A DNA stretch of 64,000 nt from positions 28,981,298-29,045,297 of the forward strand of contig NC_088880.1 of the NCBI RefSeq assembly GCF_032884065.1, in the 5' to 3' direction. The DNA comes from Artemia franciscana. Lineage: Eukaryota > Arthropoda > Branchiopoda > Anostraca > Artemiidae. Shown piece by piece: positions 11,501 through 24,046 of this stretch. The notes below the pieces were generated by a model. That model saw only the letters and a program-made list of their open reading frames with translations. It was not told the origin of the DNA and made no database searches. A program made the translations under genes and the position numbers. Position 1 is the first letter of the stretch. Each line of letters begins with the position of its first letter.

Positions 11501-11637
11501 TAATACCTGTTTTAGTGATAATCTGAAGCGTTCCATGCAGCTGTAATATAAGATAAATAATTATTTTTGTGTTCTAACGAAGTTAGAGAAAAATTTGAAA
11601 AATTTTCAAGAAAGAAGGCTAAGTAACAGCTTTAACT

Positions 11638-11960
11638 ACTAGTAGTAGCAACTCATTGCAGCGCTAAGCCGGCTGAGGCCAACACATCTACGCACAATCG
11701 CCTCTATCCCAATCTATGAAAAGCCTCCCTCTTTACATCCTCCCAAGAAGCTCCTATTTCCCTTATCTCTTTCATCAAGATATCTTCCCATCCTATTCGG
11801 TGGTAATCCCCTGTTCCTGACCGTTGGCCGAAAAGGACAATCTTCGGCAGTCCTTCATCCGCAGATCCTGTCCTAGCCATCTCATCCTGTCTCTCGGAAT
11901 GTATGATTTTGGACAGGATCGTCGTTTTTGGATACAGGTTACTTAGAAAGTCTATTGTAT
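11638..11960 (-). mobile_element. RTE-type LINE, 3' end fragment
   Basis: Minus-strand relic of the RTE C-terminus (LPKIVLFG-x-PSRA..GRPRIGW-type segment with frame breaks). It sits next to a TAGTAGTAG-like simple tail at 11640, and sequence reading CTAAGCCGGCTGAGGCCAAC recurs in the same place in the copies at 17392, 21365, 27120 and 35955. The pattern is typical of 5'-truncated RTE insertions. Confidence 0.7.
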
Positions 11961-12461
11961 TTGGCCATGGAAAATTGGAGAAGATATTGCCAATATTTCC
12001 GTAGAAATGAAAAAGAAACTTACAAGTGAAGTCTGAAAAACAAAAAAACTGAACGATAGTTAAAAACTTGCAAGATCCTCCAGGATATTAAGAAAATATA
12101 TCAATCCATTGCTCGATTTTTTGAAGGATTGAACTCATGAAAAACAATAAAAAAAATACTGCATATTTCGATCATATATACAGTTATCGTCACCAACAGT
12201 CTAATGTCTAAAAATAGGATATATCCCTGTTATCCCGAATTACTAATTATCGTCATGGAAAAGCAGCGTGATGTCTCCGTAAACACATACGTTTAACTGA
12301 CCTTATTGATTACAATAAAACGTTCTGACGAAACGAAGTGCCATTTGCAGCCATTTGGTATAAAATAAAATTTTAGGCTTAGGGTTGCCATATTCTATAG
12401 GGGGATTTAAAGTCATCGAAAGCTATATAATTGACTTTCCAGTTTCAGAGACAGTAGGGCC

Positions 12462-12690
12462 TTACGCTGTTGCTTTCGTAGTAGAAATTGAGCTCGAATC
12501 CTGACAATATTCTTTGTCTAAGACCTTAATATTCGTATGGGAGGTGATACAATCTCTCCCATTGCTACAATCATTTTTTATGTAGCATAAAAGATCACAT
12601 TCACATGCGTGCTGGTAGATAGGTAAAAAGTGTGAGCAGGGCATCATGATTGTCCTCAGAATCTCTATTTGGGTTTGGGTGACAAGTACA
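12462..12690 (-). other. Candidate Cys-rich exon, antisense in MIPEP intron
   Basis: A minus-strand frame includes HACECDLLCYIKNDC with further cysteines (RDC, EYC). The CxCDxxCxxxxDC spacing resembles a somatomedin-B-like domain. The frame is open upstream of the ATG at 12647 to at least 12690. No splice site is convincing and there is no second half of the domain. Could be chance or an exon of an antisense gene. Confidence 0.2.
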
Positions 12691-13824
12691 CCTTCCCCCT
12701 AACCCTCCTAATAAATATTCGAGCGATGATTTTTTTTTCAGGGATCAGTGTCATCCTCGAAGCATTGCTTTACGAATAGTAGCCTTGATTGTTAAAAAAA
12801 AAACTAAGTTGAAGGAGGGACTAGTAGCTCTCCTTAATGTTTAAGAAAGCCCTGGGTGAAATAACTCGTAGTAACAAATTACAAGTAAAGGGCAGTCCTT
12901 GCCAACAGAAATAAAAACTCTAAAAAAAAGAATTTGGTTTCGCATATGTAACTACAAAATTTATTATTCATGCTGATTGTGATAATGCAAAGTTTATTAG
13001 TTTTAAAACAGCTTATTGAAAGCTATTGAGCACTTGAAAATTTGCATAATTGTATCCAGATTTACATAATTGTACATCTTCATTTCTGCATTTTTTTTAA
13101 GGATTGTTAGTTTTAAAATTGAAAAAGAAGCAAATGTTTTTAAACACTGTATTTGGTACTTAAATTGTTTGGTTAAACTAGTTTAGAATTTGGACTAGCC
13201 AGGGGTCTTTAGTTTTAACCCCCTTGAGAAAGGCTTCAATAAAGACAAAGGAATGTTTGGTTTAGCGCCAATGCATGAATTTTAATGTGCGTTTCCTTTA
13301 GATTTATGGTTTATTGTGATGTTTTGTGCCGTTCACAAAACTGCTTTTAACTTCAAAATACCAAGTTCAACTTATGCATTTTTGCCCCTTAGAACCATCT
13401 TTGGTCCATTCATATCTGAAAACATCCATTTCTAATGTTTGTCTTGTGGTTCTTTCGCATTGTGAAGAGTGCTTTGTCATATTTTGGCAATGCTGCCACG
13501 TTAAACCGTCAAAATATATTAGCAAAACTAATTAGCTAAATTTACACCGCACTTTAGCCATAAAAAAATCAGTCATCAACAATATGTTGATTCTCGAAGA
13601 GTTTTTGGTACATATTATTTTGGCTCATTCTTTGTGGATTTTTCACCTGTGTTTCTTTTCTTTTTAATTTGGCAACCCATACTACCAAAAACTACATAAT
13701 GACATTTGGAGGTCGTTTTTCATGAAAAATTGAGTTTCCCAATTTCTCTTTTTCTGCTTAACGAATTTAAAAAAATAGATGTCATTATCGCTATCCTTGA
13801 TACTTCCGTCTAAAGATAGGGGCC

Positions 13825-14052
13825 TTAGTCGTGGTTCCGTCCTAAAAATTTTAAGCCATTGACCTTTGGTGTAAAGACTGTATAAACATAGCCTTCAAAA
13901 GATGAAACATATACATATGCATCATATGAAAGATCAAACATGTAAACATAGCTTACTATATGTAAATTTTTCGCTTTCGAAAGACGAATATCGATTCTTG
14001 GCATAGATCCTTGGAATATTTCTTTGAAACCATAGTACTGGTCCAGAGACAT
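13825..14052 (-). other. Unrecognised 75-residue open frame
   Basis: Starts MSLDQYYGFKEIFQGSMPRI and ends LKFLGRNHD. Composition is protein-like (Tyr, Val and Asp rich, low Lys/Asn runs), unlike the many AT-driven frames around it. No family recognised and no partner exon seen. Likely chance or a relic. Confidence 0.15.
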
Positions 14053-14482
14053 AAAGCTATTTAATGAAGGTGGTAAGTTGTGAATGATGTTGCCAATCTG
14101 TGTGACATTTGAAACATTTAGGGGTGTTCAAAATTGTGGATCTATCTTCGAAAATTTCGATATATGCACTATTTTTCTCTGTTGTTTGCGCACATATCAA
14201 TTTAAAAAACAAAAACCTGTTTTTGTTTTAAAAAAAAAAAAAGGTATGTTCTTATCGACGTCACTAGCATGGATTTTTTTTTTTTTTTTTTTGTTCAATT
14301 TCAAATATTAGATAGCATGTAATTGCAAGTATAGTATTAAATCATGGTGGTAAAGTCATGAAATACATTTCCTATTTATGCGGCATTTTTCAATCCGTTT
14401 TGTATTTTATGGCTTTATATCATAATTATCGTTTGTCAAAGTATTTTTGTATGATGAATCATATATATATATATATTTTTAG

Positions 14483-14938
14483 AATCCTGTTGTTGTTTTG
14501 ATGCTGAATTTGCCCGCACCCTCATGGAGAAAACCTAGTCTACTCACTCCATCAATGGTTGAAAATCTCTTTCATGAAATGGGCCATGCTATGCATTCAA
14601 TGCTTGCACGAACCACGTATCAACACATAACTGGAACACGTTGCTCGACAGATTTAGCGGAAGTACCCTCTGTTTTGATGGAGTTCTTTGCGTCAGATCC
14701 GCGGGTTTTATCGAAATTTGCGAAACATTATAAAACTGGGGAACCCCTTCCTGAAAAGGCAATCCGTTCGCTATGTGCAGCCAAGCATGCGTTTACGGCT
14801 TCTGAAACGCAGCTGCAAACGTTCTACGCAGCGCTGGACCAAACATATCATGGAAAACATCCATTAAATGCCACGACGACGGAGATCTTGGCTAACGTCC
14901 AAAAAGAATATTATACACTACCTTACGTACATAATACT
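14483..14938 (+). CDS. MIPEP: Mitochondrial intermediate peptidase, catalytic exon
   Basis: 152 codons between an acceptor (TTTTTAG|AATCCTG) and a donor (AATACT|GTAAGT), phase 0 at both ends. Exon residues 31-35 are HEMGH, the HExxH zinc site; Glu at residue 60 (TDLAEVPS) lies 29 residues after the first His, where M3 peptidases have the third zinc ligand. [15 protein letters not shown] and [11 protein letters not shown] are MIPEP signatures. It follows the exon at 4333-4460 ([14 protein letters not shown]) and precedes 30038 (LPYVHNT|AWQLRFSH). The encoded enzyme acts in the mitochondrial matrix. No frameshift or missing catalytic residue is seen. Confidence 0.97.
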
Positions 14939-15014
14939 GTAAGTGAAATACTTTGACTTTAATTTTTGTGACAAGAATTCAATTCATCGAAATCGTGCAT
15001 TGGTCATCGTTTGA

Positions 15015-15225
15015 GGGTAACGTTAGCTAAAAATTAAGTGAAACAACGGGATTAATTTAAATAAAGCAGTGACAAAGAATAAAAAACAAGTAACACATTA
15101 ATTAATACAAACAATCTGGATTTCTCTATTAATTAATGTTTTTTTTCTTTTATTTTTTATCACTGCTCTATTTAAACTAAAACCGTTGGTCCCGCTTAAA
15201 TTTTCGTGGACGGCGCAAAAGCAGC
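15015..15225. mobile_element. Foldback MITE-like inverted repeat
   Basis: Left arm from AAATTAAG through TTTAAATAAAGCAGTGA to ACATTAATTAATA; right arm is the imperfect reverse complement (TATTAATTAATG ... TCACTGCTCTATTTAAAC ... GCTTAAATTTT). Arms are ~80 bases. A partly related stretch with AGCAGTGTGGTCTA is at 18780. Confidence 0.7.
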
Positions 15226-17005
15226 GTGGTCTAAGAAATTATTTGGGTACGATTATTCAATATAAAAGAAAAAAACATTAAAAGACAGCGAAGGAGAATT
15301 GATGTTAAATTCTGGTTGTCCTCTCAATTGACTGAGTGATAAAAACTAGTGTAATGCGCATGCGCGTTTTGCCACAGCTCAAATCATAGCGCTCAATTAC
15401 GTATTCTTTGAATTGATACGTGCACGTAGGAATGTTTGGGGGGGGTGAAGATTTCACAGAAGATTTTTTGGTAGTGTAATTGTTCTGCACAAAAGTATCT
15501 AAGATCATATTACTACCCTATCTGATTTTGAAAAAAGAGTTGGTTTAATTTGTTGGGTGGGATTACTTACCGTCTGATGATAGCTGAAATATTTTTAGCT
15601 AAAACAATGAGCTGACTGACAGCAAATTATTGGTTACTTCGAGAAGGTAATTGGTCACAGGGGTGATACTTCGTGAAGATTAGTGATTTTCATGTTCGTG
15701 ACAATTAGCTATTGACAATTAGTGACAATTCTTTTACTCATACATTATTTGTTGGCTGTTTTTGCAGAGATGTCAAATTCAAGATAAAATTTTGTCAAAC
15801 ATAGGATTTATTTCTGAAAAATGTCTATCACAAGCCAAAATGCGCTGGTTTGTACTTTCGAGGCTAATAAACGCACATAAAAAATAATAAGCAAATTTAT
15901 TAGGGCTGGCCAGGAAAAGAAAATCCAAATTGTCAAAGAGCAGTAAAAAAAGATAGATAAAAAATTCTGCAAATTCTCTCGATATCTTCTGATCACAAAG
16001 GTCAGTTCTCACATAATCTGAAGATAATCCTTTCCCCGTTCCTCCGTATTCGTGTATAAAATAACATTTTTGTAATGTCTCCAATGGTTTCTTTATTTAT
16101 CTGCAAAATCTGTCTACGTTTTGTGTTCTTTGTGTTGATCCCCCTCCGCCCTGCGCGGGTTCCTCTATAAGAAAATTATGAAATAACCTTTCATATGCCT
16201 AACATTTATTCACCTTTTGAAAGTTAACATGTGAATATTTGGATTTTTAAGGTAAAATTCTGATTATCTCCAGTCTAACATTTCTGGCAACCATGGCTTG
16301 CGAACCATGAATAAATTTGATACGATTGAAATTAAGAAAGATTGTAAATTTGTTTACTTTTCTGTACATCTTATAGATGTATGTCAAATTTTTTTTTTTC
16401 TTCCACGAATTTTTCATTTTTATCTTCAGAGAAGGTTAGACTTCTACAGATTCATCATGATGATTTCATTGAATCTTATCGTTTTTATCATAGTCACAGG
16501 CAGCTAAAGATATACATATAAATAATAGCCTATTGTAGCCAGTGAAGTATGTGTAAATTCTGAGTGTTTCTTGTTCTACCGAAAGCTCATGAACCCAAAA
16601 CAAAGCAACAAATCTGTGATCCGTACCAAGGGATGAAAATGTCAAGATAAGGTAATTATTTACCGACATAAAGCAACATCCTCTGGAAACCCAAAGTCAA
16701 CATTATTCTTTTATTCTATATATCAGATATGGAAACTATGGACGCATCAGGGGAGGTGCTCGGAACTCCCCCAAATCCCAGTTTCCCATGATTTTGTGAA
16801 ATTTTTTTAAATTATCAAATAAAAAGTCCCCCCCCCCGAAAAAATCATATGTACGTGCCTGATAGAAACTGATATATCACATCTCAGCTTATAAATAGTC
16901 AACGCCATCTAGCACTACACTGCAAAACTATTAGGTGCCTAAATAAAAATATTGGTCTTGTATTTATTTTTTTTTTTTAATCTTTTTCTTTACTTTGCTT
17001 TACAG
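15226..17005. other. Intronic sequence without recognised gene
   Basis: No exon or repeat family identified; several T and C homopolymers. Confidence 0.4.
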
Positions 17006-17146
17006 TGGACTAAAGATACAAGAACAGCTTTTTACCTAAAGGGCATTGTAGGTGGTTTCTTGTCATTTTTAACTGTAGATAAGAAGAACTATGTTTGCCT
17101 ACTGTCTCAAAACTCAGATTGTATCCAAATAAACTTGGATCTCTAA
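17006..17146 (+). other. Candidate alternative or nested exon
   Basis: After a good acceptor (CTTTGCTTTACAG) the frame reads WTKDTRTAFYLKGIVGGFLS and then FLTVDKKNYVCLLSQ to a stop at 17144. It is less AT-biased than its surroundings. It lies in the phase-0 MIPEP intron and on the same strand, so a spliced product could end here instead of at 30331. I do not recognise the protein sequence and it does not match the known MIPEP C-terminus. Confidence 0.22.
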
Positions 17147-17391
17147 CTAAAATCTAATTAATTAAAATTCGTCATGTTTGGATCTTCTAGTTCTTCTGAG
17201 AACTGCTGTACTGTCATTAGTGTTAGTGTTTTTAATTCCCACCAAGCCCATTTGAATACCCCAAATAACGACGAAGGCCACCCTGTGTTCACACTTATTA
17301 CATTTAACAGTTTTTATTTTTTTGTTAGTTTTTGTGCAAATGATGGCCTTTTCTGAAAATTATGGTTTAAAGATTGTTGTATTTATGCTAC

Positions 17392-17720
17392 TATCACTGC
17401 TACTAACACGCCACTGCAGCACCAAGCCGCCTTAGGCCAATGCAGTACGTACGTTCCTTCTCCTTCCCAATCTCTTTAAAGCCTCACTCTTTACACCCTC
17501 CCAAAAAGTTCTAATTTCCCTTAAATTCTTCCTTGTAGCCTCGTCCCACCCAATTTGGAGATGACTTGCTTTTGGTTTGGCTCTAGATGCTTGACCTAAA
17601 AGGACTATCGTTGGGAATATTGAATCCCTCATCAACAGAACGTTTCTAGTGGCATCAACCTTTCTCTCACCGTGGACCTAGAAAGCGGGATAAAACCGTA
17701 TTTTTTGCATAGCCTTCTGT
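17392..17720 (-). mobile_element. RTE-type LINE, 3' end fragment
   Basis: Minus strand reads ...TIVLLGQASRAKPKASHLQIGW...LREIRTFWEGVKSEALKRLG, the conserved tail of RTE elements of this kind, then a (CTA)n-like simple tail. Strongly 5' truncated. Confidence 0.8.
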
Positions 17721-18560
17721 TTGAAATACGCTCAGTCAGACGGGTACCCAAAAATATCCAGTAGAAAAGTGGCTCCCAAAGTTGACTGGACTGCGACACG
17801 TCTAATAAAAATTTCCAATCTTGGGACCCACCTCATAGAAGAAGAGGTAGTAATATTATCCTCTACGACTAGATGAGTCTACTGACGTGCAGGGCCTATC
17901 TCGACTGCTTGGTTTTGTGCGCTTTATACGGCAGAATTTCGTATCTTAAGCATCAAGGTATCTTGTTCTGCAATCTAATGATTCGTGGAACTGTTGAGGT
18001 ATTTTTCAATAAAATTGATTCCCATATAAAAAGAAAAAGCTTTACAGCGGTTGGACGGGGTCGGTATATGCGCTAACGGTGCGTGGGCTATGCGCAAAAA
18101 AAAATAGTGTGGTTATGAGAGTCCTTAAACAAAGTTTGTGTGCTTTGGGGACACTCTGTAGCCTTCATTGAGAAGCACCGGTTTCCAAAGCATTGACCGA
18201 TTATTTAAAAACAATACTTGATATAGCTGTGAAAAACTCAAAATTATATCAACCCTTACAAGCCCATAATATCAGCCCATATACAAGCACTTACAATCTC
18301 ATAATGTAGCATATGACGAAAGCGGAATATTGCCTCATTATAATTTAGCATATTACCTCATTGCCAAAAGTGGAAGAGTTATTTTCCTCTCGAAAGGACA
18401 AAGACGAATCAGACCCGACAGGACCTTTACACAAGCCACACCACCAACGGTGGCTAAAATACTTCTCATCAAACAGTTAATCTGGGTAAAGTTTTGTTCA
18501 GAGATCCTAAAAAAATTAAATTATTTAAATATATTCAAATAAAATAAAATTATTTAAACT
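17721..18560. other. Intronic sequence without recognised gene
   Basis: No family recognised. Confidence 0.4.
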
Positions 18561-18564
18561 TTAT

Positions 18565-18705
18565 GTCCTGTGGTGGCGCAGTGGGTTTGACCTTAGCTTG
18601 GTAATACGGGACCCAGAGATCGAATCATGCTGCAGCAATGCACTGCAGGGCCGACGCAGGGACCTTAGTAGTCAAGAAGCGTCGTTAATCTGATACAATA
18701 CAATT
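18565..18705 (+). mobile_element. tRNA-derived SINE
   Basis: TGGCGCAGTGG fits an RNA polymerase III A box; about 45 bases on, GAGATCGAATC is a degenerate B box. The tail repeats ATACAATACAATT. Length and layout fit a short tRNA-type SINE on the + strand. Confidence 0.6.
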
Positions 18706-18924
18706 ATTTAAACTTTAAATAAAACCCGCATGGTAGCAGCTTTATTTAAAATAAACCCATTTTCTCTCTCTTTCATTTTTTTAAATGAAAAAGCAGTGTG
18801 GTCTAGAAATTACTATATATGGTATATAGAAGGTATAATATATAGTATAAGAAGATACAGCTGTAATAACTCTAAATTATATTAATACACAACCCTTACA
18901 ACCCCACCTATTTCAAAAACTGCG

Positions 18925-19735
18925 TGAAAAAATGAGTAGCAGCGGTACATCTCTTCTTCTTCATACAGAAGTTCGCAGGTTATTCAGGGGAAAAGTACTG
19001 ATATGATTATTGGAATTGTTTAATGGAATTACAATTTACTTTGAAGGAAAAACTGAATCTATTAAACATATATCTCGAGCTCACTTATTTGGCGGATATT
19101 TTTTTTCCAAATTAAACGAATTCAATTTGCAAGGTTGGCAGCTCACGATAAAGTTTGAACGTCTATGAAAATGCTTATGCTTTAGAAAAAATGCATTAAT
19201 AATGGCAAGTATGATTGTTTTGAAGCACTTGAATGTTTTATTGAAAACCAACTGCATCTTAAGATTAACTTACTGTTTGACGGCTTAGTTTTGACGACTA
19301 TTTTGTGGAAGAGATGAAAAAGTTTGATTCGTTGAGTTGGATTTGTAAACCATATCAGGATAATTTACCAACTAGTATGTCAACAAAAGGAAGTGAAGGA
19401 CTCGTTGGTTTATCAGAAGATATCTCACTGAAAAATAGTTTTAATCGGAAACAGTTAAGGAAATCCTGGCTCTGAGTTGCTGATAACTATCCTTGCCTGT
19501 TTGATGCAAGTCCTCCTCCTCTCTACTACCTCATATCTATGTGAGGCCGGATTTTTGGCTATGGTTTAAATTAAAATTAAGTGCAAAAATAAATCCGATA
19601 TATCAGGCTCACTGCTATTAAAAGTAACTGAATTAGAAGCTGATGCTGAAACTGTAATGGACAAAAATCTTAACCAAATACATCTTTCCCATTGAAATAA
19701 TTTCGCAAAGAAGACAAGCGGATATAGTTATTTAA
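18925..19735 (+). pseudogene. hAT transposase relic (ZBED5-like), copy A
   Basis: Interrupted reading with EVRRLFRGK, ESIKHISRAHLFGGYFFSKL, then KINLLFDDYFVEEMKKFDSL-type text, and the C-terminal dimerisation segment read as YLCEAGFxAM-xxIK. This is the order of the C-terminal half of ZBED5/SCAND3-like hAT transposases. Many stops and frameshifts. Confidence 0.75.
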
Positions 19736-19854
19736 GCTATAAAAAATTATTTGAGTCGTGTTTTATTATAATAGTATTTAATTCATATATATAACACTTC
19801 TATTTTTTTTTCATTATGGAACAAATTTTTTCATAGTGGAACAAATAAGTTCTA

Positions 19855-21160
19855 CTACTCGCAACTACTGAATCTCAGCATTACCAAGATTAATGCTCGC
19901 GACCGCAACCCACTCAATATTCGCTTGCTGCGACCCCTAGTTAGGGAACCACTTCTGCAGACCATTCTTCTCGTTTGAGAACCATGCTTAACCACTGTCA
20001 TCACTGTAGCTTCAAATATTTCAATCTTGGTTCGCAGGCTTGTATTCCTGTTCTTCCAACTTTCTTCAACTGTAAAAAAAAAACACACTCTTGGTCTCGA
20101 CTTTTCTACTTTGGACACCTTCACTGCATCCATAATTGTTACTAATAACAATACCTTGGTAAGTGAAGCTGTCTACTTGATCGATCTTCTCAATACCTAA
20201 TGAATTATGTTCACCTTCACTTGTTCTCAGCCAAAGCAACTCAGTTTTCTTAACAATAATTTTCAAGCCGTTTTTCGTGACCTGAACTCTCAAAACCTCC
20301 AAAAAATCATTCATTTGACTAATATTGTCATCTAGGACGGTCTAATCATCAATACAATTCAAGTCAGCGAGAGTTTTTTTTTTCCATTTGATGCCATGCT
20401 CTCACATAGTCTTTTTGGTGTTCCTAAGGACGAAGTCCGTCAAAATGATCCGTACTAATGGGGATAAAAGACAACCTTGCTTAACTTCTGATTCAATATG
20501 AAACCGGCTACTAACCTCATTTCCTACCTTAACCACAGCTATGTTATTATCGTATAACGCACTAGCCACTTCAGTGTCTTTATCCGATATGCCATACAGA
20601 GGGCCTTCGCTAAAGCTCTTCTATCGGCCGAATGAAACGCTTGCTCATGATCTATAGAGCTAAGGACTAAAGTCCTCCTCTACCCTTCCTTACATCCTCT
20701 CCCCTTCCTCTACCCTTCCTATAATAACACAGTTCTCCCCTTAAAACTCTATTTACAGCATCTCTAAGTCAAAAAGTATCATCTTATTAAGTAATTTACA
20801 TCCTACAGAAACCAAGCTAATGCCTCTATAATTAGTAAACTGACTCTTGTAATCTTTCTTATGGTAAGCTCTAATTAAACTCCAATATATCTCTAACTTC
20901 ACAACCACCATATTTAAAAACTCATATACCATACTGTCAGCACCCTTGCAAAATAAATCTTCTTTCCCTTCAAACTGTCACAAACTGTTTCATACCTTTC
21001 TATATAATTTCCTACAGCTTTTTCACGGTCTAAAATGTTCTGCCAATTTTTCTTTGACTCTTTCATTATCCCTAAATGCGTCCACGTTCCTATCTTTAAC
21101 CGGGACAAGTCCAGATTGACAGTTCCGTCTCAGTTTTTTTTTAAGTTCCAGTAGAATATT
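19855..21160 (-). pseudogene. RTE-type LINE reverse transcriptase relic, copy A
   Basis: Minus strand, in order: linker with YRGISLVSVG, the palm with EVKQGCLLSPL (motif B) and a degraded ADLNCIDD (motif C), then IDQVDSFTYQGIVIS, LKKV-WKNRNTSLRTKIEIFE and ATVMTVVKHGSQT. Multiple frameshifts. The family is the RTE group widespread in invertebrates. Confidence 0.82.
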
Positions 21161-21364
21161 TTATTATTATGCTGTCTGGCTACATCTTCTAGTTGTTCCG
21201 CAATTTCATTCATTGCTTCCAACTCACATCTTCTTAATTCATATTTTAATGCTTTGTCTGCTTCCTTTAGTTTCCTCTTATTCTCGTATGGTCATGCCCT
21301 CATTTTTGCTTAAAGCGTTGTCGCTAAGATTCCTAGTTGCGTTTCTAACTTTCCTCTCAAGACT

Positions 21365-21880
21365 TTCACCAAGCCGCCTTAGGCCAACACTGCTGCGTAC
21401 GCTCCTTCTCTGCCTGAATCTCGTCGAAGCTTCACTCTTCAAGCTCTCCACTTCTAATTTCTGTTAAATCTTTGTTTATGACCTCTTTCCACCCTATTCG
21501 GGGACGACCTTCTTTTCTTCTGGCTCTAGATGGATGGCCATGAATCACAATATTCGGTAATATGTCGTCCTTCATTCGTAAAACGTGACTAAGCCACCTT
21601 ATCCTTTCTTTTGTTGTTGCTCTAGAAAGTGGGATTGATCCACATTTTTTACAGAATATTATTTAATATATGTTCAGTCAAATGGGTACCTAAAATTAGC
21701 CTTTGACAATTACTCGGGAAAACATTACGTTGGCCTCCTAACTTTCTCAACAGTGAAAAATAACACCGTGCCCCTCGACTATCTTACTGTTTAAATCTCC
21801 ACTGCATCCACCATCTTTATTAAAAAAATATTTCTTTCGAAGTATAGGTTCTACTAACCTTAACCTCTTTGTTAATCGAA
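21365..21880 (-). mobile_element. Second RTE-type 3' fragment, copy A
   Basis: Minus strand reads KKCGSIPLSRATTKER then IRWLSHVLRMKDDILPNIVI and GRPRIGWKEV. It lies just upstream (on its strand) of the relic at 19855-21160, but it is a C-terminal piece, so it belongs to a separate insertion. Confidence 0.8.
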
Positions 21881-21939
21881 AACAACTATTTACAAATACT
21901 TATGGTTGAACTTTGTCTTCCCAACAAGTGTTGAATTCC

Positions 21940-23640
21940 GGCACTGTCTTGTCAATTACCTACTGATGATTTCCCACCTGCTTTCCCTCCCATATATCCG
22001 TCTGAGATCGAAATAAGAATTGGGGAACTACGAAAAACAAGTGTCTGCCCTTTAGATATCCCGTTCTCTCTCATTACTGTTTAGAGTGACTTCCTTCCAA
22101 AGCCCTTGTCTGTTCTTTTCAATGAGATTAATGAGTCTGGCCAATATCCACGAGCTTGGAAACAGGGTCTCATAACCCCCTTAAAAAAGAAAGACATATA
22201 ACCTGGTTTTGAAGGTGTTCGTCCTGTTTCTCTCACTCATATATTCTCTTAACTATATGAAGGATTCCTTGCAGATTGGCTAAAAGAAGATCCAACCTAT
22301 TATGGCCAGAGACAATTCGGGAACATGAAATCCACTTCTACTTCCCATTACCTTCTTTTTCTTATTGACTCAATTGGTATAATTCTAGGAAAAACCCAAT
22401 TGCTGGCTAAATTTAATTCCCATTGACCTTCAAAAAGCAATTTACCTTGTTAACCTCAATATTTCAGTTGAGAAACTTGTAACTGGTTTAAATATTGATT
22501 CTTTAATGGTTTAATTGGTTGCCTCCTTTTTCATCGAATAGATCATAGGTTGTCAATACCAGAATTATTATTCCAGTCTCCTCCCTGTCCTCAATGGAGT
22601 ACCCCAAGGAACTCTCCTTGATCCCCTCCTTTTTCTTTTATGATAAATAGCCTCGCTAAGGAATTCCCGACAGATGGAAATTTGAGGATGACCTAACGGT
22701 TGTTGAAACCTGCTACAGAAGCATAGTAAGCAACCCCATGAGCATCCTCAATGATATTTCAGATGACGCTGTGGACTTAGACGTGAGAGTAAACCCCTCT
22801 AAATCTATGATAATGCCAATATGTTTCCTTAAAACCTCGCCCCTTTTCCTCAACCCTGCCCCCCTCCCCCTCAGATATTTCTGTGTCGTCCTTTAAAGTA
22901 CTTGGGATTACAATTTCCTCTAATTTAAAGTGGGATATTCACGTTAAAGATATTGTCCATAGAGCTAATGCGTCCATGTCTCTCCTTAACCGTTGGAATA
23001 AGTTTAACGTCCTCCCATCCCATTCTTTAAGGGTATCTACTTCCTTTGTCCGCCCGCATCTTGAATATGCTTGTCCAGTTTAATATCCAGGTATGAAAAA
23101 CCTTTGTCCCCTTCATTACTGATCAAATAAACCGTATATTTTCCCTTTTTTCATTACTAGTTGTCTATGGAATGTCTCTCCTTAAGCTCTTGAATGAATT
23201 TTACGTCCCTCCATCCCATTTTTCACGGATCTATCCTTCCTTTGTCCGCCCGCATCTTGAATACGCATGTCCAATTTGGCATCCTGGCATCTCCCGTGAT
23301 GAATCCATTCAAAAATGGAATCCATTCAAAAAAGAGCCCTGAGAGTAATTTTTAAAGAAGCTAAGGTAACATCCTCGCTCCTTTTAAAAAAGGCCACGCT
23401 GGAAATTCTTGAGCACAGGAGAGGAACATTGTGCCTCCGTTTTGCAAAAAAAAATTGCAATAATAAACCTTTGTACGGAAAACGTTTTCCCCAAAAGGCA
23501 CTCCCCATCCAGACACCACCTGCCACGTACTGATTATGAACCCGTTCCTATCTTGTCCCGCATCCGTTGCTTAACCTCCAGGTATGAAAAAACCTTTGTC
23601 CCCTTCATTACTGATAAAGTAAACATCTAGTTTTCCTTTT
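21940..23640 (+). pseudogene. CR1/Jockey-like LINE RT relic, copy A
   Basis: Plus strand. RT N-terminal text (PLSVLFNEINESGQYPRAWK, LKKKD..PGFEGVRPVSLTH), degraded palm, then FKVLGITISSNLKWDIHVKD and SFVRPHLEYACPV, and the C-terminal KRALRVIFKEAKVT segment ending KTFVPFITDK. The 3' piece beginning near 23090 occurs twice (23090-23155 and 23580-23625), so a second truncated copy abuts the first. Confidence 0.8.
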
Positions 23641-23900
23641 TTTTTCTTTGGTAATGGTGATACCCTAGTTTTATGTTCGTTTGATTCTTTTGTTCCCTCG
23701 CCCTTTTTTTATGTTCTTTTATAAACTCTTAACGGTAATATTATTTAACTCTTTTTTAGTTTTTATCATTTTTAACTTTCTGACACTTTGCCGCTTAATA
23801 TTTTCGACTAATGAACGGTTTTGCCATTCTGATATTATTGTTCTGGCATTGTTTTGCCAGTTTTTTAGTTACTGTGCTTTTTATGAATTTTTCTTTGGTT

Positions 23901-24046
23901 TTATTGCTCTGAAACGTGAATTCGGTCCTTCAAGACTTGTGAAAAAATTGAAAGAAACATCTTATCTTAAATCATTGACACTAGCTCAAAATTGGTCATT
24001 GATTTGAACAAGGTCAAGCGCAAAGTAAAAAAAAAAACTCTGCATG
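23901..24046. other. Spacer after block A
   Basis: Continues beyond the duplicated block without a match in copy B. Confidence 0.4.

Larger units (their letters stand above)
11961..14482. other. MIPEP intron, right part
   Basis: Mostly single-copy looking, no + strand exon recognised. Two minus-strand candidates are listed separately (12462-12690, 13825-14052). Confidence 0.5.
19136..23900. repeat. Segmental duplication block, copy A
   Basis: Carries hAT tail, RTE and CR1-like relics in the same order and orientation as 24850-29715. Differences are scattered point changes plus two insertions of ~60-75 bases in the other copy (25632-25735, 27480-27541). Confidence 0.92.
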
